Assembly (NCBI RefSeq): GCF_014195325.1
Contig: NZ_JACIBK010000001.1
Coordinates: forward strand, 310,001 to 374,000
Origin: Rhizobium sp. BK650
GTDB taxonomy: Bacteria > Pseudomonadota > Alphaproteobacteria > Rhizobiales > Rhizobiaceae
Direction of reading: 5' to 3'
Length of the DNA: 64,000 nt
A program made the translations under genes and the position numbers. Below are positions 8,278 through 16,390 of the stretch, piece after piece; within the stretch, counting starts at the first letter, position 1, and every line of letters starts with the position of its first letter. Under the pieces are notes generated by a model. It did no database searches. It was not told the DNA's origin and saw only the letters and a list, made by a program, of their open reading frames with translations.

Positions 8278-9291
8278 ATGTCTGGCATCAAGACCGCAGT
8301 TTCCGCAGCAGCAATCCTGGCGGCTTCCGCCGTTGGAGCGTTTGCCGAGCCTGTGCTGGAACCGACAACACAGAAATTCATCGATAGCCTGGCAGGCTCC
8401 AAGCCGATCTACACGTTCTCGCCTGCCGATGCCCGTAATATCCTTGCCGGAGCTCAGAAAGGCGACGTGAAGAAGCTCGCCGCCCGGGAAGAAGACAAGA
8501 TCATCAAGGTCGGCCCGACCGGCAGCGTCAAGCTGCGCATCGTACGCCCCGAAGGCGCCAAGGGCAGGCTGCCTGTGGTGATGTATTTCCACGGCGGCGG
8601 CTGGGTACTGGGCGATGCCGATACGCATGACCGTTTGGTGCGTGAAATCGCCAACGGCGCCGAGGCCGCTGTCGTCTTCGTCGACTATGACCGCTCGCCG
8701 GAAGCCGTTTATCCCATTGCAATCGAGCAGGCTTACGCCGCGACGAAATATGTCGCCGAACATGCCAAGGAATTCAACGTGGATGCGAGCCGCCTGGCCG
8801 TCGCCGGAGACAGTGTCGGCGGCAACATGACCGCTGCCGTGACGCTGCTTGCCAAGGAGCGCGGTGGCCCCGCCATCGACCAGCAGGTGCTGTTCTACCC
8901 CGTCACCGACGCCAATTTCGATACCGGTTCCTACAACCAGTTCGCGAACGGCCCGTGGCTGACCAGGGAAGCCATGAAGTGGTTCTGGAACGCCTACCTG
9001 CCGGACGAAGCCAAGCGCAAGGAACCCACGGCTTCGCCGCTCCAGGCTTCGCTCGAACAACTGAACGGCCTGCCGCCGGCGCTCATCATCACCGATGAAA
9101 ACGACGTGCTGCGCGACGAAGGCGAAGCCTATGGCCGCAAGCTCACTCAGGCCGGAGTGAAGGTCACATCGATCCGCTATAACGGCACGATCCATGACTT
9201 CGTGCTTCTGAACGCGATTGCTGGGACGCCGGCTGTACGGAGTGCCATCTCGGTCGCCAATGACACGCTACGGGCTGCCCTTCAAAAGTAA
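8278..9291 (+). CDS. Exported alpha/beta hydrolase (hormone-sensitive lipase type)
   Basis: 337 residues from the ATG at 8278, preceded by GAGAGGATACGACA. A signal peptide (SGIKTAVSAAAILAASAVGAFAE) implies export. The catalytic layout of the HSL/esterase family IV is complete: oxyanion motif HGGGW (about 103-107), nucleophile elbow GDSVGG, acid in ITDENDVLRDEGEAY and catalytic histidine in GTIHDFVLLN. It is predicted to cleave short-chain esters in the periplasm. It is divergent from the OhrR-type regulator with operator-like repeats in between, so peroxide-responsive control is likely. A comparable pairing of OhrR-like proteins with esterases occurs elsewhere, but the substrate here is unknown. 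Confidence 0.85.
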   Translation: MSGIKTAVSAAAILAASAVGAFAEPVLEPTTQKFIDSLAGSKPIYTFSPADARNILAGAQKGDVKKLAAREEDKIIKVGPTGSVKLRIVRPEGAKGRLPVVMYFHGGGWVLGDADTHDRLVREIANGAEAAVVFVDYDRSPEAVYPIAIEQAYAATKYVAEHAKEFNVDASRLAVAGDSVGGNMTAAVTLLAKERGGPAIDQQVLFYPVTDANFDTGSYNQFANGPWLTREAMKWFWNAYLPDEAKRKEPTASPLQASLEQLNGLPPALIITDENDVLRDEGEAYGRKLTQAGVKVTSIRYNGTIHDFVLLNAIAGTPAVRSAISVANDTLRAALQK

Positions 9292-9293
9292 GA

Positions 9294-10478
9294 TCAGTCG
9301 ATTGGCGAGACAGGCTCGGCGGTATCGCCGGGCTTTCTGCTTCTCGGAAGGGATTTCGTGGCGTATTGCCACGCCTTCTTCCATTTCGGCGTGATGACGC
9401 CGTTGGCTGCGCGGATATTGTTGATGAACTGCAACGTCGCCGCTTCCCAGGAATATTGCATGGCAAGCTCGCGCGCCTTTTCCCGCGAGCAGGAAAGGGC
9501 AGCAAGGCAGGCAGCCTGCAAATTCTCGTCGAGTGCGCCGACGAGGCTTTCTTCGCCGATGATATCGAGGGGGCCGGTGACGGGATAGGCGGCGACCGGA
9601 ACACCTGACGCCAGCGCTTCCAGAATGGTGTTGCCGAACGTATCCGTCAGCGACGGGAAGACGAAGACATCGGCCTGGGCATAGGCCTTTGCCAGCTCCT
9701 CACCGAATTTCACGCCGGTGAAATGCACCTCGGGATAGCGCTCTTCCAGTTCGGCGCGCGCCGGGCCTTCGCCGACCACCACCTTCGAACCGGGAAGGTC
9801 GAGGTCGAGAAACGCCGGCAGGTTCTTTTCCAGTGCCACGCGACCGACCGTCATGAAGATCGGACGCGGAAGCCCGAAGGGATTTTCCTCCAAAGGCATC
9901 GGGTGGAATTGCGATGCATCGATGCCTCGGCTCCAGGGCATCAGATTCCTGATGCCCTTTGCAGAAAGTTCGCGGGCGAGGCTTGGCGTTGCGACCATGC
10001 AGCCTGCGCCGCCATTGTGGAACCAGCGCACGAAAGCATAGAGCCAGCTTTTGGGGATCGGCAGCCGCGCCGAGACATATTCGGGAAAGCGGGTATGGTA
10101 GCTGGTGGAGAAGGGCATACGCTTCCTGATGCACCAGCGGCGCGCTGTCAGGCCCAGCGGACCCTCCGTGGCGATGTGGACGTAGGACGGATTGTGCTTT
10201 TCGATTTCGCGTGCAACACGGCCATACCAAGCGATCGACAGGCGGATTTCGGGATAGGTAGGGCAGGGCACGCTTGCAAAGCGCTCCGGCGTCACCATCG
10301 AGACTTCGACGCCCATCTTGGCGAGTTCGCGATTGGTGTTCTCGATTGAGCGCACGACGCCGTTGACTTGGGGATGCCATGCGTCCGTCACGATTACCAG
10401 CCGCTCGGGCACGGTTCCTGCGGCTGCGGCACGAGCCCAGCTTTCGCCGCTATAAGAATCTGACGGACGTTGCAGCAT
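9294..10478 (-). CDS. Glycosyltransferase family 4-type (GT-B) protein
   Basis: 394 residues from the ATG at 10478; a 12-codon longer frame begins with TTG. The N-terminal GT-B domain shows VIVTDAWHPQVNGVVRSIENTNRELAKMG, typical of SQD2/MgtA-like enzymes. The C-terminal domain has GRVALEKNL, then KVVVGEGPARAELEERYP and the nucleotide-sugar E-x7-E motif region SLTDTFGNTILEALASGVPVAAYPVTGP. Related enzymes move hexoses or uronic acids from nucleotide sugars onto diacylglycerol or phosphatidylinositol. A glycolipid-forming role fits rhizobia, which make glycolipids under phosphate limitation, but the acceptor cannot be read from sequence. It converges on the hydrolase with a 2-bp gap. Confidence 0.8.
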   Translation of the reverse strand: MLQRPSDSYSGESWARAAAAGTVPERLVIVTDAWHPQVNGVVRSIENTNRELAKMGVEVSMVTPERFASVPCPTYPEIRLSIAWYGRVAREIEKHNPSYVHIATEGPLGLTARRWCIRKRMPFSTSYHTRFPEYVSARLPIPKSWLYAFVRWFHNGGAGCMVATPSLARELSAKGIRNLMPWSRGIDASQFHPMPLEENPFGLPRPIFMTVGRVALEKNLPAFLDLDLPGSKVVVGEGPARAELEERYPEVHFTGVKFGEELAKAYAQADVFVFPSLTDTFGNTILEALASGVPVAAYPVTGPLDIIGEESLVGALDENLQAACLAALSCSREKARELAMQYSWEAATLQFINNIRAANGVITPKWKKAWQYATKSLPRSRKPGDTAEPVSPID

Positions 10479-10677
10479 GCTTTCATTTCCATCAGCGTCG
10501 CATGATTCTGGCAACGCACAACCCCTGGGCGGGGTTCCGGAATGGCGATTCCCGCTCTCTCATTTTGGCGGAAGTGCATGATGGAAATATTACAGCCCTG
10601 TGTGAGCGTTTACAGGGCTTTACGGCCATTGCGACAGCGATTGTGTCAGTTGAAAAGCCGGAAGGCAGATGGGTCTT

Positions 10678-10711
10678 GAAAAGGAACAGCGCCGGCGGGG
10701 AGGCCGGCGCT
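10678..10711 (-). terminator. Terminator of glnII
   Basis: A 9-bp GC stem (AGCGCCGGC at 10688-10696 with 10703-10711, loop of 6) lies 11 bp after the glnII stop. Read on the minus strand it is followed by GTTCCTTTTC. A standard intrinsic terminator. Confidence 0.8.
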
Positions 10712-10721
10712 GCAGAAAAAC

Positions 10722-11762
10722 TTACGCCGCAGCCGAAGCGAAGCCAGCGGTCGGGACTTCCGAGATCGTTTTCAGAACCTGCGAAGCGATCTGGTAGGGG
10801 TCGCCCTGGGAGTTCGGGCGGCGATCTTCCAGATAGCCACGGTAGTCGTTTTTGATGAAGGAGTGCGGAACGCGGATCGAAGCGCCACGGTCGGCAACGC
10901 CGTAAGAGAACTTGTTCCACGGAGCCGTCTCGTGCTTTCCGGTCAGACGCATGTGGTTGTCCGGGCCGTAAACGTCGATATGAGCCTGCAGGTTCTTGTC
11001 GAACTGCGCCATCAGCGCTTCGAAGTAATCCTTGCCGCCGACTTCGCGCATGAACTTGGTGGAGAAGTTGCAGTGCATGCCCGAACCGTTCCAGTCGGTA
11101 TCGCCAAGCGGCTTGCAGTGGAACTCGATGTCGATGCCGTACTTTTCGCACAGACGCAGCAACAGGTAGCGCGCCATCCAGATCTGGTCGGCGGCCTTCT
11201 TGGAGCCCTTGCCGAAAATCTGGAATTCCCACTGGCCCTTAGCCACTTCGGCGTTGATGCCTTCGTGGTTGATGCCGGCAGCCAGGCACAGGTCGAGGTG
11301 CTCTTCAACGATTTCGCGGGCAACCGAACCGACGTTCTTGAAACCGACGCCGGTGTAGTACGGGCCCTGCGGAGCCGGGTAGCCGCTCTCCGGGAAGCCG
11401 AGCGGGCGGCCGTTTTCGTAGAAGAAATATTCCTGTTCGAAGCCGAACCATGCATCCTCGTCGTCGAGGATCGTGGCGCGCTTGTTGGATTCATGCGGTG
11501 TCACGCCATCCGGCATCATGACTTCGCACATGACGAGAACACCGTTGGTGCGGGCCGGATCGGGATAGACGGCAACCGGCTTCAGCACGCAATCGGAGCT
11601 GCGGCCTTCGGCCTGCATCGTCGACGAACCATCGAAGCCCCAGAGCGGGAGCTGTTCGAGCGTCGGGAAATTATCGAATTCCTTGATCTGCGTCTTGCCA
11701 CGCAGGTTCGGTACCGGGGTGTACCCATCGAGCCAAATATACTCGAGCTTATACTTTGTCAT
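10722..11762 (-). CDS. glnII: Glutamine synthetase II (eukaryotic-like GSII)
   Basis: 346 residues, the length of rhizobial GSII and well short of GSI (about 470). ATP, ammonium and glutamate are joined to glutamine in the cytoplasm. Landmarks: EYIWLDG at the start, GFDGSST, PDPAR, FGFEQEYFF, GINAEVAKGQWEFQIF, GMHCNFST and RRPNSQGDPY. Unlike GSI it lacks the adenylylation tyrosine loop and is controlled at expression level. The start at 11762 has GAGAGAGTCGCG upstream. It is preceded by a sigma-54 promoter and divergent from gstI, whose product limits glnII translation in Rhizobium leguminosarum. A terminator follows. Confidence 0.96.
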   Translation of the reverse strand: MTKYKLEYIWLDGYTPVPNLRGKTQIKEFDNFPTLEQLPLWGFDGSSTMQAEGRSSDCVLKPVAVYPDPARTNGVLVMCEVMMPDGVTPHESNKRATILDDEDAWFGFEQEYFFYENGRPLGFPESGYPAPQGPYYTGVGFKNVGSVAREIVEEHLDLCLAAGINHEGINAEVAKGQWEFQIFGKGSKKAADQIWMARYLLLRLCEKYGIDIEFHCKPLGDTDWNGSGMHCNFSTKFMREVGGKDYFEALMAQFDKNLQAHIDVYGPDNHMRLTGKHETAPWNKFSYGVADRGASIRVPHSFIKNDYRGYLEDRRPNSQGDPYQIASQVLKTISEVPTAGFASAAA

Positions 11763-11849
11763 CGCGACTCTCTCTGCTGCGAACTTGAGCAAATCCTGAG
11801 GCAGAAGACGCAAGCGCGCGCCTTCCCGCCAGGGGATGTCTAACGTAAA

Positions 11850-11864
11850 GCACGTAGCGTGCCA
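11850..11864 (-). promoter_or_regulatory. Sigma-54 (-24/-12) promoter of glnII
   Basis: On the minus strand the sequence TGGCACGCTACGTGC matches the sigma-54 consensus TGGCAC-N5-TTGC with one mismatch and exact GG-to-GC spacing. Transcription would start near 11838, leaving about 75 nt of leader before the glnII ATG. Rhizobial glnII is a known NtrC/sigma-54 target, so the call rests on both sequence and family knowledge. Confidence 0.85.
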
Positions 11865-12114
11865 GTTCGGGTCGCTGACATAAAAAATTTACGAATCATC
11901 CGTCGCAGTTGTTTCCGGATGGCATCGGCAGCTGAGCGAAGTGAGGCCGGTTTACGCCTATCGCGGTTTGCGACCGCCATTTGGCGGCTGGAACCAGGTT
12001 AAAATTCCGGCGTTCAACCTGATGGATGAAGTTTTAAACAAATCAGCGCAAGCTTAATCAGGAAATGCTGCATCGGTCGTTTATTATTGCGACATTGCCG
12101 TTATTTTATGCAAT

Positions 12115-12144
12115 TTGCATAAACTATGTGCATTGTGCTACTAT
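12115..12144 (+). promoter_or_regulatory. gstI sigma-70 promoter overlapped by NtrC-like site
   Basis: A -35-like TTGCAT (12115-12120) and -10-like TACTAT (12139-12144) are 18 bp apart and point towards gstI. Across the -35 and spacer lies TGCATAAACTATGTGCA (12116-12132), a good match to the NtrC-site pattern TGCAC-N7-GTGCA. A bound NtrC dimer would block gstI transcription, in agreement with the nitrogen-repressed behaviour reported for R. leguminosarum gstI. Binding itself is inferred. Confidence 0.6.
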
Positions 12145-12189
12145 ACAGACCGAAAATGTTGATAGGCCGAGCTGAAGAAAGGCTATCTC

Positions 12190-12378
12190 ATGGCAATTGG
12201 TTTCCATCGTGAATCCGCGACAATCTACCAGTTTCCCATCAAGGCTGTTCGCGCACCAAGCCGCTTCGAACGCTTTAGGATGATGGAGCGTGAGGCCGCC
12301 GATGTGTGCGATGCACTCGACAGCTGCTGGTATCACGACGAAGCCGTTCGCGCCGACGACAAGAAACCCAATTCCTGA
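12190..12378 (+). CDS. gstI: GstI, glutamine synthetase translational inhibitor (DUF2735)
   Basis: A 62-residue protein (MAIGFHRESATIYQFPIK...) with AAAGG in front of its ATG. The motif ATIYQFP followed by a basic RxxSRFERFRMMERE stretch is that of the DUF2735 family. In rhizobia this family lies divergent from glnII and was named gstI in R. leguminosarum, where it lowers GSII synthesis at the translation level. Position and size here match that gene exactly. Acting when nitrogen is plentiful, it would prevent wasteful ammonia assimilation by GSII. The inhibition mechanism is not visible in the sequence. Confidence 0.88.
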   Translation: MAIGFHRESATIYQFPIKAVRAPSRFERFRMMEREAADVCDALDSCWYHDEAVRADDKKPNS

Positions 12379-12406
12379 TCGATGACTGACCGCTGAGGAG
12401 GGGGCG

Positions 12407-12447
12407 AGCCTGCGCGTGGCCGCTGGATCGAGCGACATGCGCAGGCT
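12407..12447 (+). terminator. Possible terminator after gstI
   Basis: AGCCTGCGC (12407-12415) can pair with GCGCAGGCT (12439-12447) across a 23-nt loop, 29 bp after gstI. The loop is long and no U-run follows, so support is weak. Confidence 0.3.
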
Positions 12448-12459
12448 TCAACGACGCTA

Positions 12460-13371
12460 TCAGAGCCCGAGCTTTTCCTTCGGCACGAGTGCGCCGTGCT
12501 CGCTGACAACGCGGGCGGCGATTCTAGCCCCGAAGCGGGCGGCTGCCGGGGCGTCCCGGTTTTCCAGATAATGAGCCAGGAAGGCGCCATTGAAACTATC
12601 GCCGGCGCTTGTCGTGTCGACGACCTTTTTGACCTTTTCCGCCGGCACGTAAGCTTTCGCGTTAGCAAAGCTCAGCGTTGCACCTTCCGCGCCGTTCTTG
12701 ACGACGACATGCGAGGCGCCCAGCGCAAGATAGCGCTCAATGGTGGCATCGATGGAGGCGTCTCCGAAATGGGCGACCTCGTCGTCGAAGCTCGGCATGA
12801 CGAGCGAGGATGCACGGCCGCCTTCGCTGATCGTCGTGTGCATGACGTCGTAACTCGACCAGAGCCGAGGGCGGATATTCGGATCGAAGACGACGAACTT
12901 GCCGACCGCCTTGGCACGGCGGATTTCGGCGAGCAGCGTGTCGGCGTCGTCATGGGAGAGGATGGCAAGCGTGATGCCTGAGAAATAGACGACGTCAGCA
13001 TGTTCCACCGCCTCACGCAGGCGGTCGGGGTCGGCGGCAAGGCTACGGGCGGCGGAGCTGTCGCGCCAGTAGCTGAAGGAGCGTTCGCCGTTCCTGAGAT
13101 TGATCATGTAGAGCCCGGGTGTCTTGCCCTTGATGCGCTGGATGAAATCGGTGCCGACACGGGCCTTGCCCATGAAGGCGATCATTTCGTCGGACATGGG
13201 GTCATCGCCAAGCGCGGTGAAATAATCGACCGACCAGGCGGAGGGCAGGCAGGCGCGAGCATACCATGCGGTGTTGAACGTATCTCCGGCAAAGCCTTTG
13301 CGCAGCAAGCCTTCACCGGCCTGCGATAGCTCCACCATGCATTCGCCGATCGACAGAAACCGTCCGCTCAA
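12460..13371 (-). CDS. kdgK: PfkB-family sugar kinase, probable 2-dehydro-3-deoxygluconokinase
   Basis: 303 residues when started at the TTG at 13371, which has a strong GGAGGG six bases upstream; this fits better than the longer open frame. N-terminal SIGECMVEL and FAGDTFNTAWYA and the C-terminal DTTSAGDSFNGAFLAHYL (anion hole GAGD-type and catalytic Asp) are PfkB signatures. The MVEL and GDTFNTA pattern is characteristic of KDG kinases, which phosphorylate 2-keto-3-deoxygluconate from pectin/uronate breakdown using ATP. It lies just downstream of oppF, 114 bp away, with no other uronate gene nearby, so specificity is a family-level inference. Confidence 0.75.
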   Translation of the reverse strand: MSGRFLSIGECMVELSQAGEGLLRKGFAGDTFNTAWYARACLPSAWSVDYFTALGDDPMSDEMIAFMGKARVGTDFIQRIKGKTPGLYMINLRNGERSFSYWRDSSAARSLAADPDRLREAVEHADVVYFSGITLAILSHDDADTLLAEIRRAKAVGKFVVFDPNIRPRLWSSYDVMHTTISEGGRASSLVMPSFDDEVAHFGDASIDATIERYLALGASHVVVKNGAEGATLSFANAKAYVPAEKVKKVVDTTSAGDSFNGAFLAHYLENRDAPAAARFGARIAARVVSEHGALVPKEKLGL

Positions 13372-13485
13372 GCTTCCCTCCCGAATTTTTTCAGTTCTTG
13401 CCGATACGCGAAGAGGCGGGAGGAGACAAGTCAACGAGAGCTGAAAGTCCATCGCCTCGATGGCGGGGCGATGGAGAATGTCGTT

Positions 13486-14472
13486 TCAGGGTCGGTCCAT
13501 ATGATAGCAGGCGGCCGTCTGGCCGGGACGGACGAGTTCCGTCGGCGGCATTTCGGTGCGACAGACATCCGTTGCTTTCCAGCAACGCGGCGAGAAGACG
13601 CAGCCCTTCGGCGGATTGAGCGGCGAGGGCGGGTCTCCCTGCAGGCGGATGCGGCTGCGCTGGCGCGCAAGCTTCGGATCCGGGATCGGGGCCGCCGAGA
13701 ACAGCGCCTGCGTATAGGGGTGAGCAGGATGTTCGAAGACCGTGGCGCAATCGCCGGCTTCGACCACCTTGCCGAGATACAGTACCAGCACATCGTCCGA
13801 AATCAGGCGCACGACCGACAGATCGTGGCTGATGAAGATCAGCGTCAGGCCAAACTCCTTGCGCAGCTTGCGAAGCAGCGTGATGACCTGGCCTTGGATC
13901 GACACATCCAAGGCGGAAACAGGCTCGTCGCAGATGATGAGCTTCGGTCGCGTGACGACGGCGCGCGCAATGCCGATACGTTGCGCCTGACCGCCCGAGA
14001 ATTCGTGCGGATAGCGGTTGATCATCTCCGGCACTAAGCCGACGGCGGCCATGATCTCGCGCACGCGGTCGAGACGCTGGGCCTTGGTCAGCTTCGGCTC
14101 GAAGACGGTAAGCGGCTCGGCGATGATGTCGCCGACCGTCATGCGCGGATCGAGCGAGGCGATCGGATCCTGGAAGATGATTTGCATGTCGCGGCGCGCG
14201 GCGCGCATTTCCTCATCCGAAAGGTCAAGCAGATTGCGGCCCTGCCAGAGGATGCGGCCCTTCTGCGACTTCAGGAGGCGCAGGATGGAGCGGCCGAGCG
14301 TCGACTTGCCGCAGCCGGATTCGCCGACGATGCCGAGCGTGCGGCCTTCGGCAAGATCGAAGCTCACATTGTTGACGGCCGTCAGCATCAGCGGCGGTTT
14401 AAAGAAGGATTTAGAGGGGATCTCGAACTGGGTCGTCAGGTTCTCGACCCTCAGAAGCGAGCGTTCAGCCAT
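13486..14472 (-). CDS. oppF: Oligopeptide ABC transporter, ATP-binding protein OppF
   Basis: 328 residues from the ATG at 14472 ([12 protein letters not shown]), which overlaps the oppD stop by 8 bp, a sign of translational coupling. Walker A GESGCGKST, signature FSGGQAQRIGIARAVV, Walker B LIICDEPVSALD and H-loop FISHDLSVV are intact. The C-terminal extension with C-x-F-SPRC-x6-C (GCVFSPRCWKATDVC) is the oligopeptide/dipeptide-type OppD/F domain, whose D-family homologues bind an iron-sulfur cluster. It pairs with OppD to drive peptide import. Last gene of the oppABCDF cluster. Confidence 0.93.
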   Translation of the reverse strand: MAERSLLRVENLTTQFEIPSKSFFKPPLMLTAVNNVSFDLAEGRTLGIVGESGCGKSTLGRSILRLLKSQKGRILWQGRNLLDLSDEEMRAARRDMQIIFQDPIASLDPRMTVGDIIAEPLTVFEPKLTKAQRLDRVREIMAAVGLVPEMINRYPHEFSGGQAQRIGIARAVVTRPKLIICDEPVSALDVSIQGQVITLLRKLRKEFGLTLIFISHDLSVVRLISDDVLVLYLGKVVEAGDCATVFEHPAHPYTQALFSAAPIPDPKLARQRSRIRLQGDPPSPLNPPKGCVFSPRCWKATDVCRTEMPPTELVRPGQTAACYHMDRP

Positions 14473-15472
14473 GGACCAGCAACTCCTCGCGGCGGGGGAA
14501 GGGATGGAAGCAGGCGGCGCAATGGTTTGCCCCCTGCGGCTCAAGCTGCGGCGGGCGGTCGATGCAATCGTCCTGAACCTGCGAACAGCGCGGCGAGAAA
14601 TTGCAGCCCTTGGGCAGATGCTGCAGGTTCGGCGGCCGGCCGGGAATGACGACGAGATCGTCGACATCCTGGTCTGGACGTGGGATCGAGGCGTGCAGGG
14701 CTGCAGTATAGGGATGTGCCGGGTTCTCGAAAAGCTCGTCGACCGGGGCTTCCTCGACGATGCGACCGGCATACATGACGGCCACCTTGTCGGCGAGACC
14801 TGCCACGACGCCGAGATCATGAGTGATCATGATGAGCGCCGTGTTCATCTCCGCCGTCAGATCATTGAAGAGATCGAGGATCTGCGCCTGGATGGTTACG
14901 TCGAGCGCCGTCGTCGGCTCGTCGGCGATCAGGAGCTTCGGCTTGGTCAGCAGCGCCATGGCAATGACGATGCGTTGGCGCATGCCGCCTGAGAGCTCGT
15001 GCGGGTAGAGGTTGAAGCGGCGCGCCGGATCAGGAATGCCGACACGCTTTAGCATGTCGAGCGCTGCGGCTGATGCCGCTCTGGCGGTAAAGCCGCGGTG
15101 GATCTCAAGCTGTTCCGTCAGCTGCCGGGAAATGCGGAGGGACGGATTGAGCGCCGTCATTGGGTCCTGGAAGACCATGGCCATGTCCTTGCCGCGGACA
15201 TGGTCGAGTTCGCGTGGCTTCAGCGACAGTACATCCTGGCCTTCCAGCAGAGCCTGGCCGGTCGTTCTGCCGTTCTTGGCGAGCAATCCCATAATGCCAA
15301 GGAAGGTCTGGCTCTTGCCGGAGCCGGATTCGCCGACGATGGCGATACGTTCACCGCGGCGAACCGTCAGGTTCATGTTGGAGACCGCCTTCACCTGGCC
15401 TTCCGGGGTCTCGAAGGTGATCGAGTAATCCCTTAGCTCGAGAAGTGTATCTTTTTGTTTTTCTTGAGACAT
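14465..15472 (-). CDS. oppD: Oligopeptide ABC transporter, ATP-binding protein OppD
   Basis: 335 residues. Walker [10 protein letters not shown], signature [17 protein letters not shown], Walker [13 protein letters not shown] and switch ITHDLGVV are all present, followed by the peptide-transporter C-terminal domain with [14 protein letters not shown]. Its start codon lies one base before the stop of oppC, and its end overlaps oppF, so the three genes are tightly packed. Forms the heterodimeric motor with OppF on the cytoplasmic side. Confidence 0.93.
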   Translation of the reverse strand: MSQEKQKDTLLELRDYSITFETPEGQVKAVSNMNLTVRRGERIAIVGESGSGKSQTFLGIMGLLAKNGRTTGQALLEGQDVLSLKPRELDHVRGKDMAMVFQDPMTALNPSLRISRQLTEQLEIHRGFTARAASAAALDMLKRVGIPDPARRFNLYPHELSGGMRQRIVIAMALLTKPKLLIADEPTTALDVTIQAQILDLFNDLTAEMNTALIMITHDLGVVAGLADKVAVMYAGRIVEEAPVDELFENPAHPYTAALHASIPRPDQDVDDLVVIPGRPPNLQHLPKGCNFSPRCSQVQDDCIDRPPQLEPQGANHCAACFHPFPRREELLVHG

Positions 15473-16390
15473 CTATCGATCCTTCGGGTCGAACGCATCG
15501 CGCAGCCCGTCGCCGATGAACAGCAGGCTGAGGAGCAGGGCCACAAGGAAGCTTGCCGGGAAGATCAGCAGCCAGGGCATGCTTTCCATGGCATCGGTGC
15601 CTTCGGCAATCAGGGTACCGAGCGAGGTCAGCGGTTCCTGTACGCCGAAACCGAGGTAGGACAGGAAGCTCTCGGTGGCGATGATCTCAGGCACCGTCAG
15701 CGCCGCGAAAATGACGACGGGGCCGACGAGATTCGGGATGATGTGTTTGGTGATGATCTTGAAAGGCTTCTGACCGGAGGCACGGGCAGCTTCCACGAAT
15801 TCGCGGTGCTTGAGCGACAGGGTCTGGCCGCGCACGATGCGGGCCATGGTCAGCCATTCGAGCGCGCCGATCGCCGCAAAGAGCAGGTAGACGTTGCGGC
15901 CGAAGATCACCATCAGCAGGATGACGAAGAGGATGTAGGGAAGCGCGTACATGATGTCGACGAAGCGCATCATGATCGAGTCCAGCCTGCCGCCGATATA
16001 GCCCGAGATCGCACCGTAGAGCACGCCAATGACCACGGAAACGATGGTTGCCGTCAGTGCGACGGCCAGCGAGACGCGCGTGCCGTAGAGTACACGGGCG
16101 AGAAGGTCGCGGCCGTTCGGGTCGGTGCCGAAATAATGGCCGCTTTCGAAGGATGGAGGCGCGCGGAAGGCGGCCCAATCAGGGTCTTCATAATTGAAGG
16201 GAATGAAATTCGGGCCGAGGAAAGCCGCGAGAATCAACAGCACCAGCACGCCGATCGATATGACCGCGGCCTTGTTGCGCGAGAGGCGGCGCAGTGCGTC
16301 TCGGGTCAGAGAGCGGCCTTCCGGCGCCAAGCCTTCGGCCTCCAGCAGTTCGGCCGCGAGCAGTTCCCTTTTTGCGGGATTGAGGATCAT
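15473..16390 (-). CDS. oppC: Oligopeptide ABC transporter permease OppC
   Basis: 305 residues with six predicted helices and an N-terminal cytoplasmic tail (RDALRRLSRNKAAVISIGVLVLL). The EAA loop that docks the ATPase reads EFVEAARASGQKPFKIITKHIIPN. The periplasmic FGTDPNGRDLLARVLYGTRVSL motif is diagnostic of OppC/DppC. Its ATG overlaps the oppB stop by 4 bp (ATGA). Second transmembrane subunit of the importer. Confidence 0.93.
   Translation of the reverse strand: MILNPAKRELLAAELLEAEGLAPEGRSLTRDALRRLSRNKAAVISIGVLVLLILAAFLGPNFIPFNYEDPDWAAFRAPPSFESGHYFGTDPNGRDLLARVLYGTRVSLAVALTATIVSVVIGVLYGAISGYIGGRLDSIMMRFVDIMYALPYILFVILLMVIFGRNVYLLFAAIGALEWLTMARIVRGQTLSLKHREFVEAARASGQKPFKIITKHIIPNLVGPVVIFAALTVPEIIATESFLSYLGFGVQEPLTSLGTLIAEGTDAMESMPWLLIFPASFLVALLLSLLFIGDGLRDAFDPKDR

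Larger units (their letters stand above)
11763..12189. other. glnII-gstI divergent control region (no gene)
   Basis: 427 bp without a gene. From left to right it holds a glnII leader of about 75 nt, a sigma-54 promoter (11850-11864), a CCGCCA-TT-TGGCGG palindrome (11974-11987) of unknown meaning, an AT-rich stretch, then the NtrC-like site and sigma-70 promoter of gstI (12115-12144). The whole space is explained by regulation of the two genes. Confidence 0.8.

Noticed and set aside
10592..10617. AGCCCTG...CAGGGCT hairpin as a terminator of an unseen gene
   Set aside because: Stem of 7 bp with a 12-nt loop and no gene ending nearby on the plus strand; too weak to list.
11974..11987. CCGCCA-TT-TGGCGG palindrome as an NtrC or sigma-54 site
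   Set aside because: The symmetry is real but the sequence does not fit NtrC (GCAC/GTGC) or other nitrogen regulators I can name; left as unexplained part of the control region.
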